NCBI RefSeq assembly: GCF_017104965.1
Contig: NZ_JAAGPR010000006.1
Coordinates: 186,001 to 250,000 of the forward strand
Direction of reading: 5' to 3'
Origin: Paraburkholderia sp. Ac-20340
GTDB lineage: Bacteria > Pseudomonadota > Gammaproteobacteria > Burkholderiales > Burkholderiaceae
Length of the DNA stretch: 64,000 nucleotides
Made by a program: the position numbers and the translations under genes. How positions within the stretch are numbered: position 1 is the first letter of the stretch; each line of letters starts with the position of its first letter. Under the pieces are notes generated by a model. It searched no databases and had not been told where the DNA came from. It saw only the letters and a program-made list of their open reading frames with translations. This document shows, one piece after another, positions 1 through 7,604 of this stretch.

Positions 1-322
1 AGCCTATGGCGTGTGGCGGCTGACCAGCGAGCGCGGCGCGAACGCAAAAAGCGAAGCCTTGCGTGTGAACGGCAATCTGACGACCAACGACGGCGAGATC
101 GCCGTGAAATGGGCGCTCGACGGTCACGGCATCCTGATGCGTGCAGAGTGGGATGTGAAGGATTACATCGCAGATGGACGGCTCGTGATCGTCCTGCCCG
201 AATACCGCACGCCGGGCGCGGATATCTACGCCGTCTATGCCCAGCGCCACCAGCTTTCTACGCGCGTGCGCGCGTTCGTCGATTTTCTGAGTAGCGAACT
301 GGAAAAAGCCGGAGGAACTTGA
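1..322 (+). CDS. LysR-family transcriptional regulator, C-terminal part (cut by window edge)
   Basis: Only about 106 residues of the C-terminal half are present; the frame is open from base 2, so the gene begins upstream of the window. The visible part resembles the end of the LysR effector-binding domain: a strand reading VNGNLTTNDGE, the run AVKWALDGHGI and an ending with VYAQRHQLSTRVRAFVDFL, a common C-terminal pattern in LysR regulators. The HTH is not visible, so target genes cannot be judged. A 10-bp inverted repeat follows the stop. Confidence 0.8.
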   Translation, partial: AYGVWRLTSERGANAKSEALRVNGNLTTNDGEIAVKWALDGHGILMRAEWDVKDYIADGRLVIVLPEYRTPGADIYAVYAQRHQLSTRVRAFVDFLSSELEKAGGT

Positions 323-691
323 AGCCGTGACGAGCCACGCGCGCTGACTGTCTGATGCATGCAACGCACGTGGCTCGTTATCGACATGAAATTTTCCTCA
401 TATCGGTTCTCAATTCTAAATTTTGTTTATGTTTTGATCGGGATCGATCTTGTTTTTCTGTGCGATCCGGCTGGCGATAACTGAAAAAATATAAAAGAAG
501 TTTCATTTGTGAATGGAGGGAAAAGTGGCTTTTCCCTCTCCGTAAAACATAACGTCCTTCGCTGTATAGAATCCGCCGCGCTCAAGCATTTTCCCAAAGA
601 GCATCATCGCCGATATCGCTTTCCTTACGATCTGTTTGGAATGCGAATAAAAAAGGCGAGGAGGGAGGTATACAGTTGAAGGCGTTTTCAT
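323..691. other. Intergenic region with porin promoter; AT-rich
   Basis: No credible gene here. The first part holds a perfect 10-bp inverted repeat (330-339 ACGAGCCACG with 369-378 CGTGGCTCGT, 29-nt loop) without a T-run, possibly a weak terminator for the LysR gene. From about 390 to 500 the DNA is strikingly AT-rich for this genome. TATAAA at 490-495 could be a -10 box, though I see no good -35. A long reverse-strand open frame overlapping the porin start is a shadow. Confidence 0.5.
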
Positions 692-1735
692 ATGAAGAAG
701 TGGCTTGTCTCGCTGTTGTGCGGGGCCGGGTCGGTGGCCGCGCACGCACAGTCGTCCGTCACGCTTTACGGCACGGTCGATGAAGGTTTGCAGTATCTCA
801 CCCATTCCAGCAGCAGCGGTCACGCCGAAGTGGGGCTGCAGTCCGGCAATGCGATTCCGTCGCTCTTCGGCATCAAAGGTCAGGAAGATCTGGGAAGCGG
901 TCGCAAGGCGTATTTCGACCTTGAGAGCGGCTATGTCGTGAATACGGGCCAACAGGCCGATTCAAGCTCGCTGTTCAATCGCTATGCTTTCGTGGGTCTC
1001 GAAGATCCCACTTGGGGTTCGGTCGAACTCGGTCGCCAGTGGAATCTGATGTTCCAGGCGTTGCTGGATTTCGACGCCACGAGCATGGCGCAGTACTCGC
1101 TGCTTTCCACCAATCTCTTTCCTGCGCAATCGGACTGGCCCAGCAACGCCATTAAATATCGTTCGCCCGTCATTGCGGGCTTTAGCGCGAGTGCGGAATA
1201 TTCATTCGGTCAGCAGATCGCGGGCGATTCGCGTGCGGGACGCTATATGGGCGCGTCGCTTGCCTACGATCGAGGCTCGCTCTCCATGCGCGCCATCTAT
1301 GAGGACACGCGCGGCGAACTCGATACTACCACTGGCATTTCCGAGGCAAATCGCGTCGAGCGACGCGCAACGTTAGCAGCGAAATATCGTTTCGACCGTC
1401 TCTCTCTGATGGGCGGCTACGCGAATATCTCCGGCGATCTGGGCCTGAGTCCCGCTGGCAATCTCTATTGGGCCGGCATGACCTACACGCTTACGCCCAA
1501 GGTCACCGTACTCGGCGAAGCGATTCATCACGACATGTTCCATGGCCGTGGCGAACCCACATGGGTTGTTATCGGCGGGCAGTACAACCTGTCGCCGCGC
1601 ACTTTCCTGTATGGATTCGCGGGTTACCTCGATAACCATGGTGCGAATACCGTGAGCCTCAATGCGCTCGATTCGACCCAGCCTTACGGCATGAGTCAGA
1701 CCGGCGTTCAGATCGGCATCAATCACTCGTTTTAA
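692..1735 (+). CDS. Gram-negative outer-membrane porin
   Basis: A 347-residue porin, normal for the Burkholderia general-porin family. It has an N-terminal signal peptide (about residues 1-20, ending AHAQ), then the family hallmark SSVTLYGTVDEG, and later GIKGQEDLGSGRKAYFDLESG. It ends in ITIGINHSF-type sequence (here IGINHSF) with the terminal Phe needed for outer-membrane insertion. It should form a trimeric beta-barrel diffusion channel. A secreted cupin-like gene follows after 27 bp, so the two are probably cotranscribed. Substrate selectivity cannot be told from sequence. Confidence 0.93.
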   Translation: MKKWLVSLLCGAGSVAAHAQSSVTLYGTVDEGLQYLTHSSSSGHAEVGLQSGNAIPSLFGIKGQEDLGSGRKAYFDLESGYVVNTGQQADSSSLFNRYAFVGLEDPTWGSVELGRQWNLMFQALLDFDATSMAQYSLLSTNLFPAQSDWPSNAIKYRSPVIAGFSASAEYSFGQQIAGDSRAGRYMGASLAYDRGSLSMRAIYEDTRGELDTTTGISEANRVERRATLAAKYRFDRLSLMGGYANISGDLGLSPAGNLYWAGMTYTLTPKVTVLGEAIHHDMFHGRGEPTWVVIGGQYNLSPRTFLYGFAGYLDNHGANTVSLNALDSTQPYGMSQTGVQIGINHSF

Positions 1736-1762
1736 ACATTCGCGATAGTGCGGAGAAAACTG

Positions 1763-2416
1763 ATGAGTACTTCGTTGATCCGGGCCGCGTGTGCCCTGGT
1801 GTTGCTGAATTCGGCTGTCGCAATGGCACAAACGCCAGATGCAATCACGCAAATCGTGGATGCGAAAACGGCTTCGTCTGCGCAAGCCAATAAGTCTGCT
1901 CACGCGGCGCCGATCACGCTTTCCACCGATCTCGCGCCCGCGAACGTCAGCGACGCAGCACTGATCGCCAATGACCAGATTCCTTTCCAGAACGTATGGG
2001 CCGATAACCATGGACGTACGCACGTGAGCCGGTGCGTGCTGAAAGGGCTGAAACTGCACGGCTTTGCGCCGCCTGCCGCGCCTTATTACATGGGCGTTGC
2101 GCCGGAGGATATTCAGAGCGTCGTTTATTCGGTGATACCGGTGGGCTGGTATGGCGACTGGCATCATGCGCCGGGTCCGCAATGGGTCATCGATCTTTCG
2201 GGCGAATGGGAGATCAAGACGGCGGATGGCACGACGCTGCGACAGGGACCGGGGCAGGTCCAATTCAATTCCGATCAGGGCGCTTTTGCTGAAAAACCCG
2301 GCGATCCGGTGGGGCATACCGCGCGGCAGGTGGGCGATGTCCCCGATGTGCGCGTCATCATTACCCTGAAAAAGAAGCCGGGCAAGAGTTATGACAATCA
2401 GGCCTGTGTGCTTTGA
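1763..2416 (+). CDS. Secreted cupin-like protein of unknown function
   Basis: A protein of 217 residues with a signal peptide (about residues 1-22, hydrophobic core ALVLLNSAVAMA, cleavage near AQT). The mature part has cupin-like stretches: VGWYGDWHHAPGPQWVIDLSGEWEI, with a His pair and a turn typical of the first cupin motif, then GTTLRQGPGQVQF. This suggests a small beta-barrel in the periplasm. ATG 1763 is chosen over an in-frame GTG at 1748 because GGAG at 1752-1755 sits 7 nt upstream. It lies directly behind a porin and before a strong terminator. Metal content and reaction are unknown. Confidence 0.7.
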   Translation: MSTSLIRAACALVLLNSAVAMAQTPDAITQIVDAKTASSAQANKSAHAAPITLSTDLAPANVSDAALIANDQIPFQNVWADNHGRTHVSRCVLKGLKLHGFAPPAAPYYMGVAPEDIQSVVYSVIPVGWYGDWHHAPGPQWVIDLSGEWEIKTADGTTLRQGPGQVQFNSDQGAFAEKPGDPVGHTARQVGDVPDVRVIITLKKKPGKSYDNQACVL

Positions 2417-2486
2417 TAAAGGCTGATTGACTTTCCACACACTCCACCCTGGTGTGTTTCGCGAGGCTGTCCCGCCTCGCTTCGCG

Positions 2487-2519
2487 GCCTTGACCGGTCA
2501 TACGGTCAAGGCTCTTTTT
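2487..2519 (+). terminator. Rho-independent terminator of the porin/cupin unit
   Basis: GCCTTGACCG (2487-2496) pairs perfectly with CGGTCAAGGC (2503-2512) and is followed by TCTTTTT. Just upstream a second hairpin, GCGAGGC/GCCTCGC at 2461-2480, gives a tandem arrangement. The terminator also separates this unit from the convergent glutaminase gene. Confidence 0.9.
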
Positions 2520-2554
2520 GCCAATACAATGCGCAGCGCGTCGCGCGCCCGCAT

Positions 2555-3487
2555 TTAAAAAATCGACCGGCCTGTGCGCGTCGTCAGTTGTTCGAGCGCG
2601 AGCGAACCCACCTGCGAATTGCCATTCGCGTCGAGTCCCGGCGACCACACGCACACCGCAAACTCGCCCGGCAGCACGGCAACGATCCCGCCGCCCACGC
2701 CGCTTTTCGCCGGCAAGCCCACGCGATACACGAAATCGCCCGCCGCATCGTAAGTGCCGCAAGTCAGCATCAGCGCAGAAAGCCGCTTGGCCGAACTGGC
2801 GTCGAGCACCTGCTCGCCGTTCGCGGGCGAAACCCCGCCGTTGGCGAGAAACAGCGCGGCGCGCGCCAGTTCCACGCAACTCATTTCGATCGCGCATTGA
2901 CGGCAATACGCGTCGATCACCGCATCGGCGGCCATTTCCAGATTGCCGAAACTCGCGATGAAATGCGCCATCGCGCGATTGCGTTCGGCATGCGCGAGTT
3001 CCGATTGCGCCACCTTGAGGTCGTAGCCGATACCCGGTTCGCCCGAAAGCCGCCGCACGAAATCCACCAGCGCCGTTTCCGCCTGCACGAAGCGGCGGCA
3101 CAGCACGTCCGTGACCACCAGCGCGCCCGCGTTGATAAACGGATTGCGCGGCTTGCCGCCTTCGAATTCGAGTTGCACGAGCGAGTTGAACGCCGTGCCC
3201 GACGGCTCGCGGCCCACGCGTTGCCAGAGCGCGTCGCCGAGCATCTGGAAGGCCAGCGTGCAGGCGAACAGCTTGGAGATACTCTGGATCGAGAAGCGCA
3301 CGTCGGCGTCGCCGGTGCGATGGACCTGACCGTCGACGGTCACGATCGCCATGCCGAAATGATCGGCACGCACGTTCGCAAGTTCGGGAATGTAATCGGC
3401 GACGCGGCCCGCGCCAAGATGCGGTTGCAGATCGCGATGAATCGCGTCGAGGATGGGCGTGTAATCGATGGGCAAGTTCGTGGACAT
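2555..3487 (-). CDS. glsA: Glutaminase
   Basis: A 310-residue serine-dependent glutaminase (beta-lactamase-fold family, EC 3.5.1.2) that hydrolyses L-glutamine to glutamate and ammonia in the cytoplasm. The family S-x-x-K motif is present as SISK, catalytic Ser69 and Lys72 in this numbering. Other conserved blocks are NPFINAGAL, CGTYDAAGDF and a glycine-rich SGVGGGIVAVLPG near the C-terminus. Length matches the family (about 305-310). ATG 3487 is preferred to an in-frame TTG 9 nt upstream. It lies downstream of, and on the same strand as, the regulator and cyclodeaminase genes, so may be in the same amino-acid-related unit. Confidence 0.95.
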   Translation of the reverse strand: MSTNLPIDYTPILDAIHRDLQPHLGAGRVADYIPELANVRADHFGMAIVTVDGQVHRTGDADVRFSIQSISKLFACTLAFQMLGDALWQRVGREPSGTAFNSLVQLEFEGGKPRNPFINAGALVVTDVLCRRFVQAETALVDFVRRLSGEPGIGYDLKVAQSELAHAERNRAMAHFIASFGNLEMAADAVIDAYCRQCAIEMSCVELARAALFLANGGVSPANGEQVLDASSAKRLSALMLTCGTYDAAGDFVYRVGLPAKSGVGGGIVAVLPGEFAVCVWSPGLDANGNSQVGSLALEQLTTRTGRSIF

Positions 3488-3572
3488 CGCGGGCAAGGGC
3501 GGCGTGACAGTCCGGCGATTGTAGCGATTCTGCTGCGGCCGCGCGATGGCAGCGCAGCCGCTGATGCGATGG

Positions 3573-4238
3573 TTACGCCGCGTCGTCCTTCATCTCGCGC
3601 AGATGCTTGTAGACCGTCGCGCGTCCCATGCCCAGCACCTTCGCCACGTAATTCGCCGAGCTTTTGCCCTTGAACGCGCCTTCGGCATGCAGCGCTTCGA
3701 CCAGCTCGCGCCGGTGCTCGCGCGTGAGCGAATTCAGCGCCACCTGACGCTCGCGCAGCCAGCCGTGCAGGAAAGTGTTGATGCGCTCCTGCCAGTCGTC
3801 CTTGAACAGTTCTTCCGGTTGCGCGATCACGCCCGCGCCGCGCAGGAACAAATCGAGCGTGGCCTGCATATCGTCGAAAGCGGCGATATTGAAATTGATG
3901 CACATGACGCCCGCCGCGCGGCCTTCGTCGTCGAATAGCGCCGTACTCACGCAGCGCATGCGCCGCCCGTCCCAGTTCACTTTTTCGTAGGGGCCGAGCA
4001 GCTTGCTGCGGGTGGTTTCCTCGACGTCCTCCAGCGCGGAATCGTCGCCGATCTCGCGCTTCGACAGATTGTTCGACAGATACGCCACGGTCTGATCGGC
4101 GAGATCGTGGATCACGACTTCGGCGAACGGGAAGAACAGCGTCGTGATGCTGTCCGCCACGTGCGCGTAGCGTTCGAGCAGGCGCGTACGCGAATCGGAG
4201 GGCGTCGCTTTCCTGCTGGCGGGTTTCGTTTTCGGCAT
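3573..4238 (-). CDS. YheO-type PAS/HTH transcriptional regulator (DauR-like)
   Basis: A 221-residue DNA-binding protein with the two-part layout of the YheO family. An N-terminal PAS-like domain (about residues 15-130; AEVVIHDLADQTVAYLSNN and MCINFNIAAFDDMQ) is followed by a C-terminal HTH (about 170-220; SANYVAKVLGMGRATVYKHL). Pseudomonas DauR, which represses D-arginine catabolism, belongs to this family. Here the gene lies behind an ornithine-cyclodeaminase-like gene and near a D-amino-acid-dehydrogenase-like gene, the same trio as dauB-dauA-dauR. The start is uncertain: ATG 4238 or GTG 4262, neither with a clear ribosome site. Confidence 0.85.
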   Translation of the reverse strand: MPKTKPASRKATPSDSRTRLLERYAHVADSITTLFFPFAEVVIHDLADQTVAYLSNNLSKREIGDDSALEDVEETTRSKLLGPYEKVNWDGRRMRCVSTALFDDEGRAAGVMCINFNIAAFDDMQATLDLFLRGAGVIAQPEELFKDDWQERINTFLHGWLRERQVALNSLTREHRRELVEALHAEGAFKGKSSANYVAKVLGMGRATVYKHLREMKDDAA

Positions 4239-4304
4239 CGGGCGGGGCGCGTGGAATCTCACATCGAAGAGGACGTCGATGATACTGCTTATCAGGCGTT
4301 TTGC

Positions 4305-5288
4305 TTATTGCGCATTCTGCTGGTCGCGCAGATGCGTGTAGAGCGCATACGCCACGGCGATGTCTTCCAGTCCGAGGCCGATCGAGCGGAAAAACACGTG
4401 GCGCGTGTAGCCGGGGCGCGGGCAGGCGTCGTTGGCGAGATCGGCCAGATCGCCCGCGATCGCGTCCGGCGACCAGCCGTGCTCGCGCGCCGCGATCGTC
4501 ATTTCGCCAGCGCTGTGCGGCGTGGTGCGGCGGTAATCGCAATAGACGTCGAGCGAGGGCAGCGCGGCCGGATCGATCTCGTGCGCCTGCGCGACGTTCG
4601 TGCTGATCGAGGTGATGAGCGCGGGTTTCGTGAGTGTGTCGAGCGCGAGCACGGGCTTGCCCGACGAAGTGCAGAGCATGACGACATCGGCGTCGGCCAC
4701 GCAGTCTTCGGCCGATGCACCGATCTGCACGCGGGCGTCGGTGGCGCGCACGGTGTCGGCGCGGGCGGCGTCGGCGGCGAGCTTCGGCGACCAGACGCTG
4801 ATGCGCTCCCACGCGCGCAACGGCGCCGCGTGGCGGATGTGCGCGAGCGCCACGTCGCCCGCGCCGATTACGGCGAGCCGGCGTGCCTCGCGCGGCGCGA
4901 GCTGGTCGACGGCCAGCGCCGTGGTGCCGGCGGTGCGTTCGGTCGTGAGCAGCGCGGCGTCGCACCACATGAGCGGCTGGCCGGTGGTCGTCGACATCAG
5001 CGCGGTCCAGGCCGTGATGACCGGCTTCGCGCCGTTCGCGCCCGCGATGTACGGCGAGAGCTTTGCGCCGAACACGCCGGCTTCGGCGAGCACGCCCAGA
5101 TAGGTGATGTAGTCGCCGGCCTGTTGCGGAAACAGCGCGAGCGTCTGCGGGGGCTGCACGGCGTTGCCGCGGCCGAGCGAGCCGAACATGCGCGCGAGCA
5201 CGCCGCGCACGTCGAGTGAGGGCAGCGCGGCGCGCACCTGTGCGGCGTCGACGATGAACGGCGTGGCGGGGAGGGACGTTGCGGTCAT
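4305..5288 (-). CDS. Ornithine cyclodeaminase / mu-crystallin family protein (DauB-like)
   Basis: A 327-residue NAD(P)-dependent enzyme with a Rossmann fold (LAVIGAGDVALAHI around residues 135-150, then VWSP). The N-terminal part has the family signature region around KLSPYIAGANGAKPVITAWTAL. Relatives include ornithine cyclodeaminase, alanine dehydrogenase, ketimine reductases and DauB, which aminates 2-ketoarginine to L-arginine. Substrate cannot be fixed from sequence, but the neighbourhood (YheO regulator, D-amino-acid dehydrogenase, amino-acid-binding protein) supports a DauB-like role. ATG 5288 is supported by AAGGAG 8 nt upstream; a longer start at 5387 has none. Confidence 0.85.
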   Translation of the reverse strand: MTATSLPATPFIVDAAQVRAALPSLDVRGVLARMFGSLGRGNAVQPPQTLALFPQQAGDYITYLGVLAEAGVFGAKLSPYIAGANGAKPVITAWTALMSTTTGQPLMWCDAALLTTERTAGTTALAVDQLAPREARRLAVIGAGDVALAHIRHAAPLRAWERISVWSPKLAADAARADTVRATDARVQIGASAEDCVADADVVMLCTSSGKPVLALDTLTKPALITSISTNVAQAHEIDPAALPSLDVYCDYRRTTPHSAGEMTIAAREHGWSPDAIAGDLADLANDACPRPGYTRHVFFRSIGLGLEDIAVAYALYTHLRDQQNAQ

Positions 5289-5491
5289 GCGGTGACTCCT
5301 TCGGTGGATCTCGATGCTGCATCCGCTCGAAATCGGGTGCGCATCAATGTGGATCTGACTGGGTTTGTCGTAGACTTTTTTGTCCATTCTAGACTTTATT
5401 TTTAATTTTCGTCTATATTCGCCCTGTGGCCGCGACGCATCGATCGCCGGTGCGTGGCCCGCCCGATCTCATTACGACTATGGTGACGACG
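5289..5491. promoter_or_regulatory. Divergent promoter region with three TAGAC boxes
   Basis: Between the divergent cyclodeaminase and binding-protein genes is a short AT-rich patch. It contains TAGACTTTTTT (5371-5381), TAGACTTTATT (5390-5400) and an inverted copy, GTCTA (5411-5415). TATATT at 5414-5419 is a plausible -10 for the rightward gene. The repeated boxes may be the operator of the nearby YheO-type regulator; this is inference. Confidence 0.45.
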
Positions 5492-6316
5492 ATGAACACG
5501 AAGACGATTCGCTATGCGCGCAAGGCGCGGCGCGCGGGACTGGTGGCTTTGCTGGGCGCGGCATGCGGGCTGACTGCGGGCATGACGGCGAGCGTGGCGC
5601 ACGCGCAGGACACCTTGCGCTTCGGCGTGGAGGCGTCGTATCCGCCGTTCGAGAGCAAGGCGCCGTCGGGCCAGTTGCAGGGCTTCGATATCGACATCGG
5701 CAATGCGGTGTGCCAGCGCATGCAGGTCAAGTGCGTGTGGGTCGAAAACAGCTTCGACGGGCTGATTGCGGCGCTGGAGGCGCGCAAGTTCGACGTCATC
5801 AATTCGGCGATGAACATCACGGACAAGCGCCGTCAGCAGATCGACTTCACGCCTGCGGTCTACTTCATGCCGATCCAGATGGTCGCGAAGCGCGGCTCGG
5901 GCCTGCAGCCTGTGGCAGCCAGCCTCAAGGGCAAGCAGATCGGCGTGCTGCAGGGCTCGACGCAGGAAGATTACGTGCGCAAGCACTGGGCGCCGCAGGG
6001 CGTGTCGATCGTCACTTACGAGAACCAGGACCAGATTTTCGTGGACCTCGCGGCGGGCCGTCTGGACGGCGCGGTGCAGGAAGTGCAGACTGCCACCGAC
6101 GGCTTTCTCTCGAAGCCGCAGGGCAAGGGCTTCGATTTCGCGGGCGCGCCGCTCAAGGACCCCGCCACGCTGGGCGAGGGCACGGGTTTCGGGATGCGCA
6201 AGAACGACGCGGCACTGCGCGCCAAGGTGGATGCGGCGCTCGATTCGCTGCGCCAGGACGGCACGCTCACGAAGCTCTCGATGAAATACTTCGGCCGCGA
6301 CATCGTCGCGAAGTGA
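5492..6316 (+). CDS. Amino-acid ABC transporter substrate-binding protein
   Basis: A 274-residue periplasmic solute-binding protein of the polar amino-acid class (SBP family 3). It has a signal peptide (about residues 1-30; positively charged start, core LVALLGAACGLTAG, cleavage after AHAQ). The family signature follows: RFGVEASYPPFESKAPSG, then GFDIDIGNAVCQRMQ and later DVINSAMNITDKRRQQIDF. Relatives bind arginine, lysine, histidine or ornithine. No permease or ATPase gene lies nearby, so it must use a transporter encoded elsewhere. GGTG 6 nt upstream favours ATG 5492; ATG 5480 is also possible. The flavoprotein gene follows after 31 bp. Confidence 0.92.
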   Translation: MNTKTIRYARKARRAGLVALLGAACGLTAGMTASVAHAQDTLRFGVEASYPPFESKAPSGQLQGFDIDIGNAVCQRMQVKCVWVENSFDGLIAALEARKFDVINSAMNITDKRRQQIDFTPAVYFMPIQMVAKRGSGLQPVAASLKGKQIGVLQGSTQEDYVRKHWAPQGVSIVTYENQDQIFVDLAAGRLDGAVQEVQTATDGFLSKPQGKGFDFAGAPLKDPATLGEGTGFGMRKNDAALRAKVDAALDSLRQDGTLTKLSMKYFGRDIVAK

Positions 6317-6347
6317 TGACAATCCATACGGACTCCAGAGGAATGGC

Positions 6348-7592
6348 ATGAGCAAGGATGCAATCGTGCTCGGCGCGGGCATCGTCGGCGTGAGCGTTGC
6401 GCTGCATCTGCAGGCGCGCGGCCTGCGCGTCACGCTCGTGGACCGGCGCGCGCCCGGCGAGGAAACCAGTCACGGCAATGCCGGGCTGATCGAGGCGTCG
6501 TCGGTGGTGCCGTATGGGTTTCCGCGCGACTGGCGCACGCTGCTGCGTCTCGCGCGCAACGATTCGACGATGCTGCGCTACGACGTGCGCTCGCTGCCTG
6601 CCTACGCGCGCTGGCTCACGACCTTCTGGCGCGAATCGGCGCCTGCACGGCTGGCGGGCGCGGCGAAGGACATGCTGCCGCTGATTTCGCGCTGCGTCGC
6701 CGAGCATCAGGCGCTGATTGCGCGCACGGATCTGGGCGAACTCGTGCGGCCGATCGGCTGGCTGGAGGCGTATCGCTCGCCGGAGCAGTTCGAACGCGAG
6801 CGCGAAGCGTCGCAGCAACTGGCCGCGGAGCACGGCCTGCGTACGGAAGTCTTCGATGCGGCCGGGTTGCGTGCCGCCGAAGCGTCGCTGAGCGCGGGTT
6901 ACGCCGGCGCGATTCACTGGATCGACCCGGCGAGCGTGGCCGATCCCGGCGCGCTGGTGAAGGGCTACGCGGCGTTGTTTGTGCGCGAAGGCGGCCGCAT
7001 CGTGAAGGGCGACGCGCGCACCTTGCGCGCGCAAGGCAGCGGCTGGCAGGTGCAGACCGATGACGGCCCGCTGGGCGCGGAACTCGCCGTCGTGGCGATG
7101 GGGCCGTGGTCGGATCAGGTGACGGCGGCGCTCGGCTACCGCGTGCCGCTGATGGCCAAGCGCGGCTATCACATGCACTACGCGAGCGCCGCGGGTGCGC
7201 CGCTGCTGCGGCCGGTGGTGGATATCGAAGGCGGTTACGTGGTCGCGCCGATGCGCCGCGGCCTGCGCCTGACGACCGGCGTGGAACTGGCCACGCGCGA
7301 GCGCCCGCCCAACTACGCGCAACTCGATGCCGCCGAGCGCGCCGCGCGGCCGGTGTTCGGACTAGGCGAGCGGCTGGACGAAACGCCCTGGATGGGCATG
7401 CGCCCGTGCACGCCGGATATGCGTCCGGTGCTGGGGCCCGCGCCGCGCCACAAGGGCGTGTGGTTCGCCTTCGGCCACAACCATCATGGCCTGACGCTCG
7501 GCCCGGTGACGGGACGCCTCGTCGCCGAAATGATCACGGGCGAGACGCCGTTCACCGATCCCAGGCCGTACTCGCCGCTGCGTTTCGCGTGA
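6348..7592 (+). CDS. FAD-dependent D-amino-acid dehydrogenase-like oxidoreductase (DauA/DadA-like)
   Basis: A 414-residue flavoprotein of the DAO family. The N-terminal dinucleotide-binding motif is IVLGAGIVGVSVALHLQARG. Further FAD contacts are GNAGLIEASSVVPYG and, near the C-terminus, WMGMRPCTPDMRPVLGPAP with GHNHHGLTLGPVTG, the pattern of DadA-type dehydrogenases. It probably oxidises a D-amino acid to the 2-keto acid at the inner membrane, passing electrons to quinone. It follows the binding protein in the same operon and faces the DauB-like gene, so D-arginine or another basic D-amino acid is a reasonable guess. GAGGAA 6 nt before ATG supports the start. Confidence 0.9.
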   Translation: MSKDAIVLGAGIVGVSVALHLQARGLRVTLVDRRAPGEETSHGNAGLIEASSVVPYGFPRDWRTLLRLARNDSTMLRYDVRSLPAYARWLTTFWRESAPARLAGAAKDMLPLISRCVAEHQALIARTDLGELVRPIGWLEAYRSPEQFEREREASQQLAAEHGLRTEVFDAAGLRAAEASLSAGYAGAIHWIDPASVADPGALVKGYAALFVREGGRIVKGDARTLRAQGSGWQVQTDDGPLGAELAVVAMGPWSDQVTAALGYRVPLMAKRGYHMHYASAAGAPLLRPVVDIEGGYVVAPMRRGLRLTTGVELATRERPPNYAQLDAAERAARPVFGLGERLDETPWMGMRPCTPDMRPVLGPAPRHKGVWFAFGHNHHGLTLGPVTGRLVAEMITGETPFTDPRPYSPLRFA

Positions 7593-7604
7593 TGCGCGAG
7601 GCGC

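Noticed and set aside
503..952. Open frame of 149 codons on the minus strand over the first porin start
   Set aside because: Antisense to a clear porin signal peptide and barrel start; no family features.
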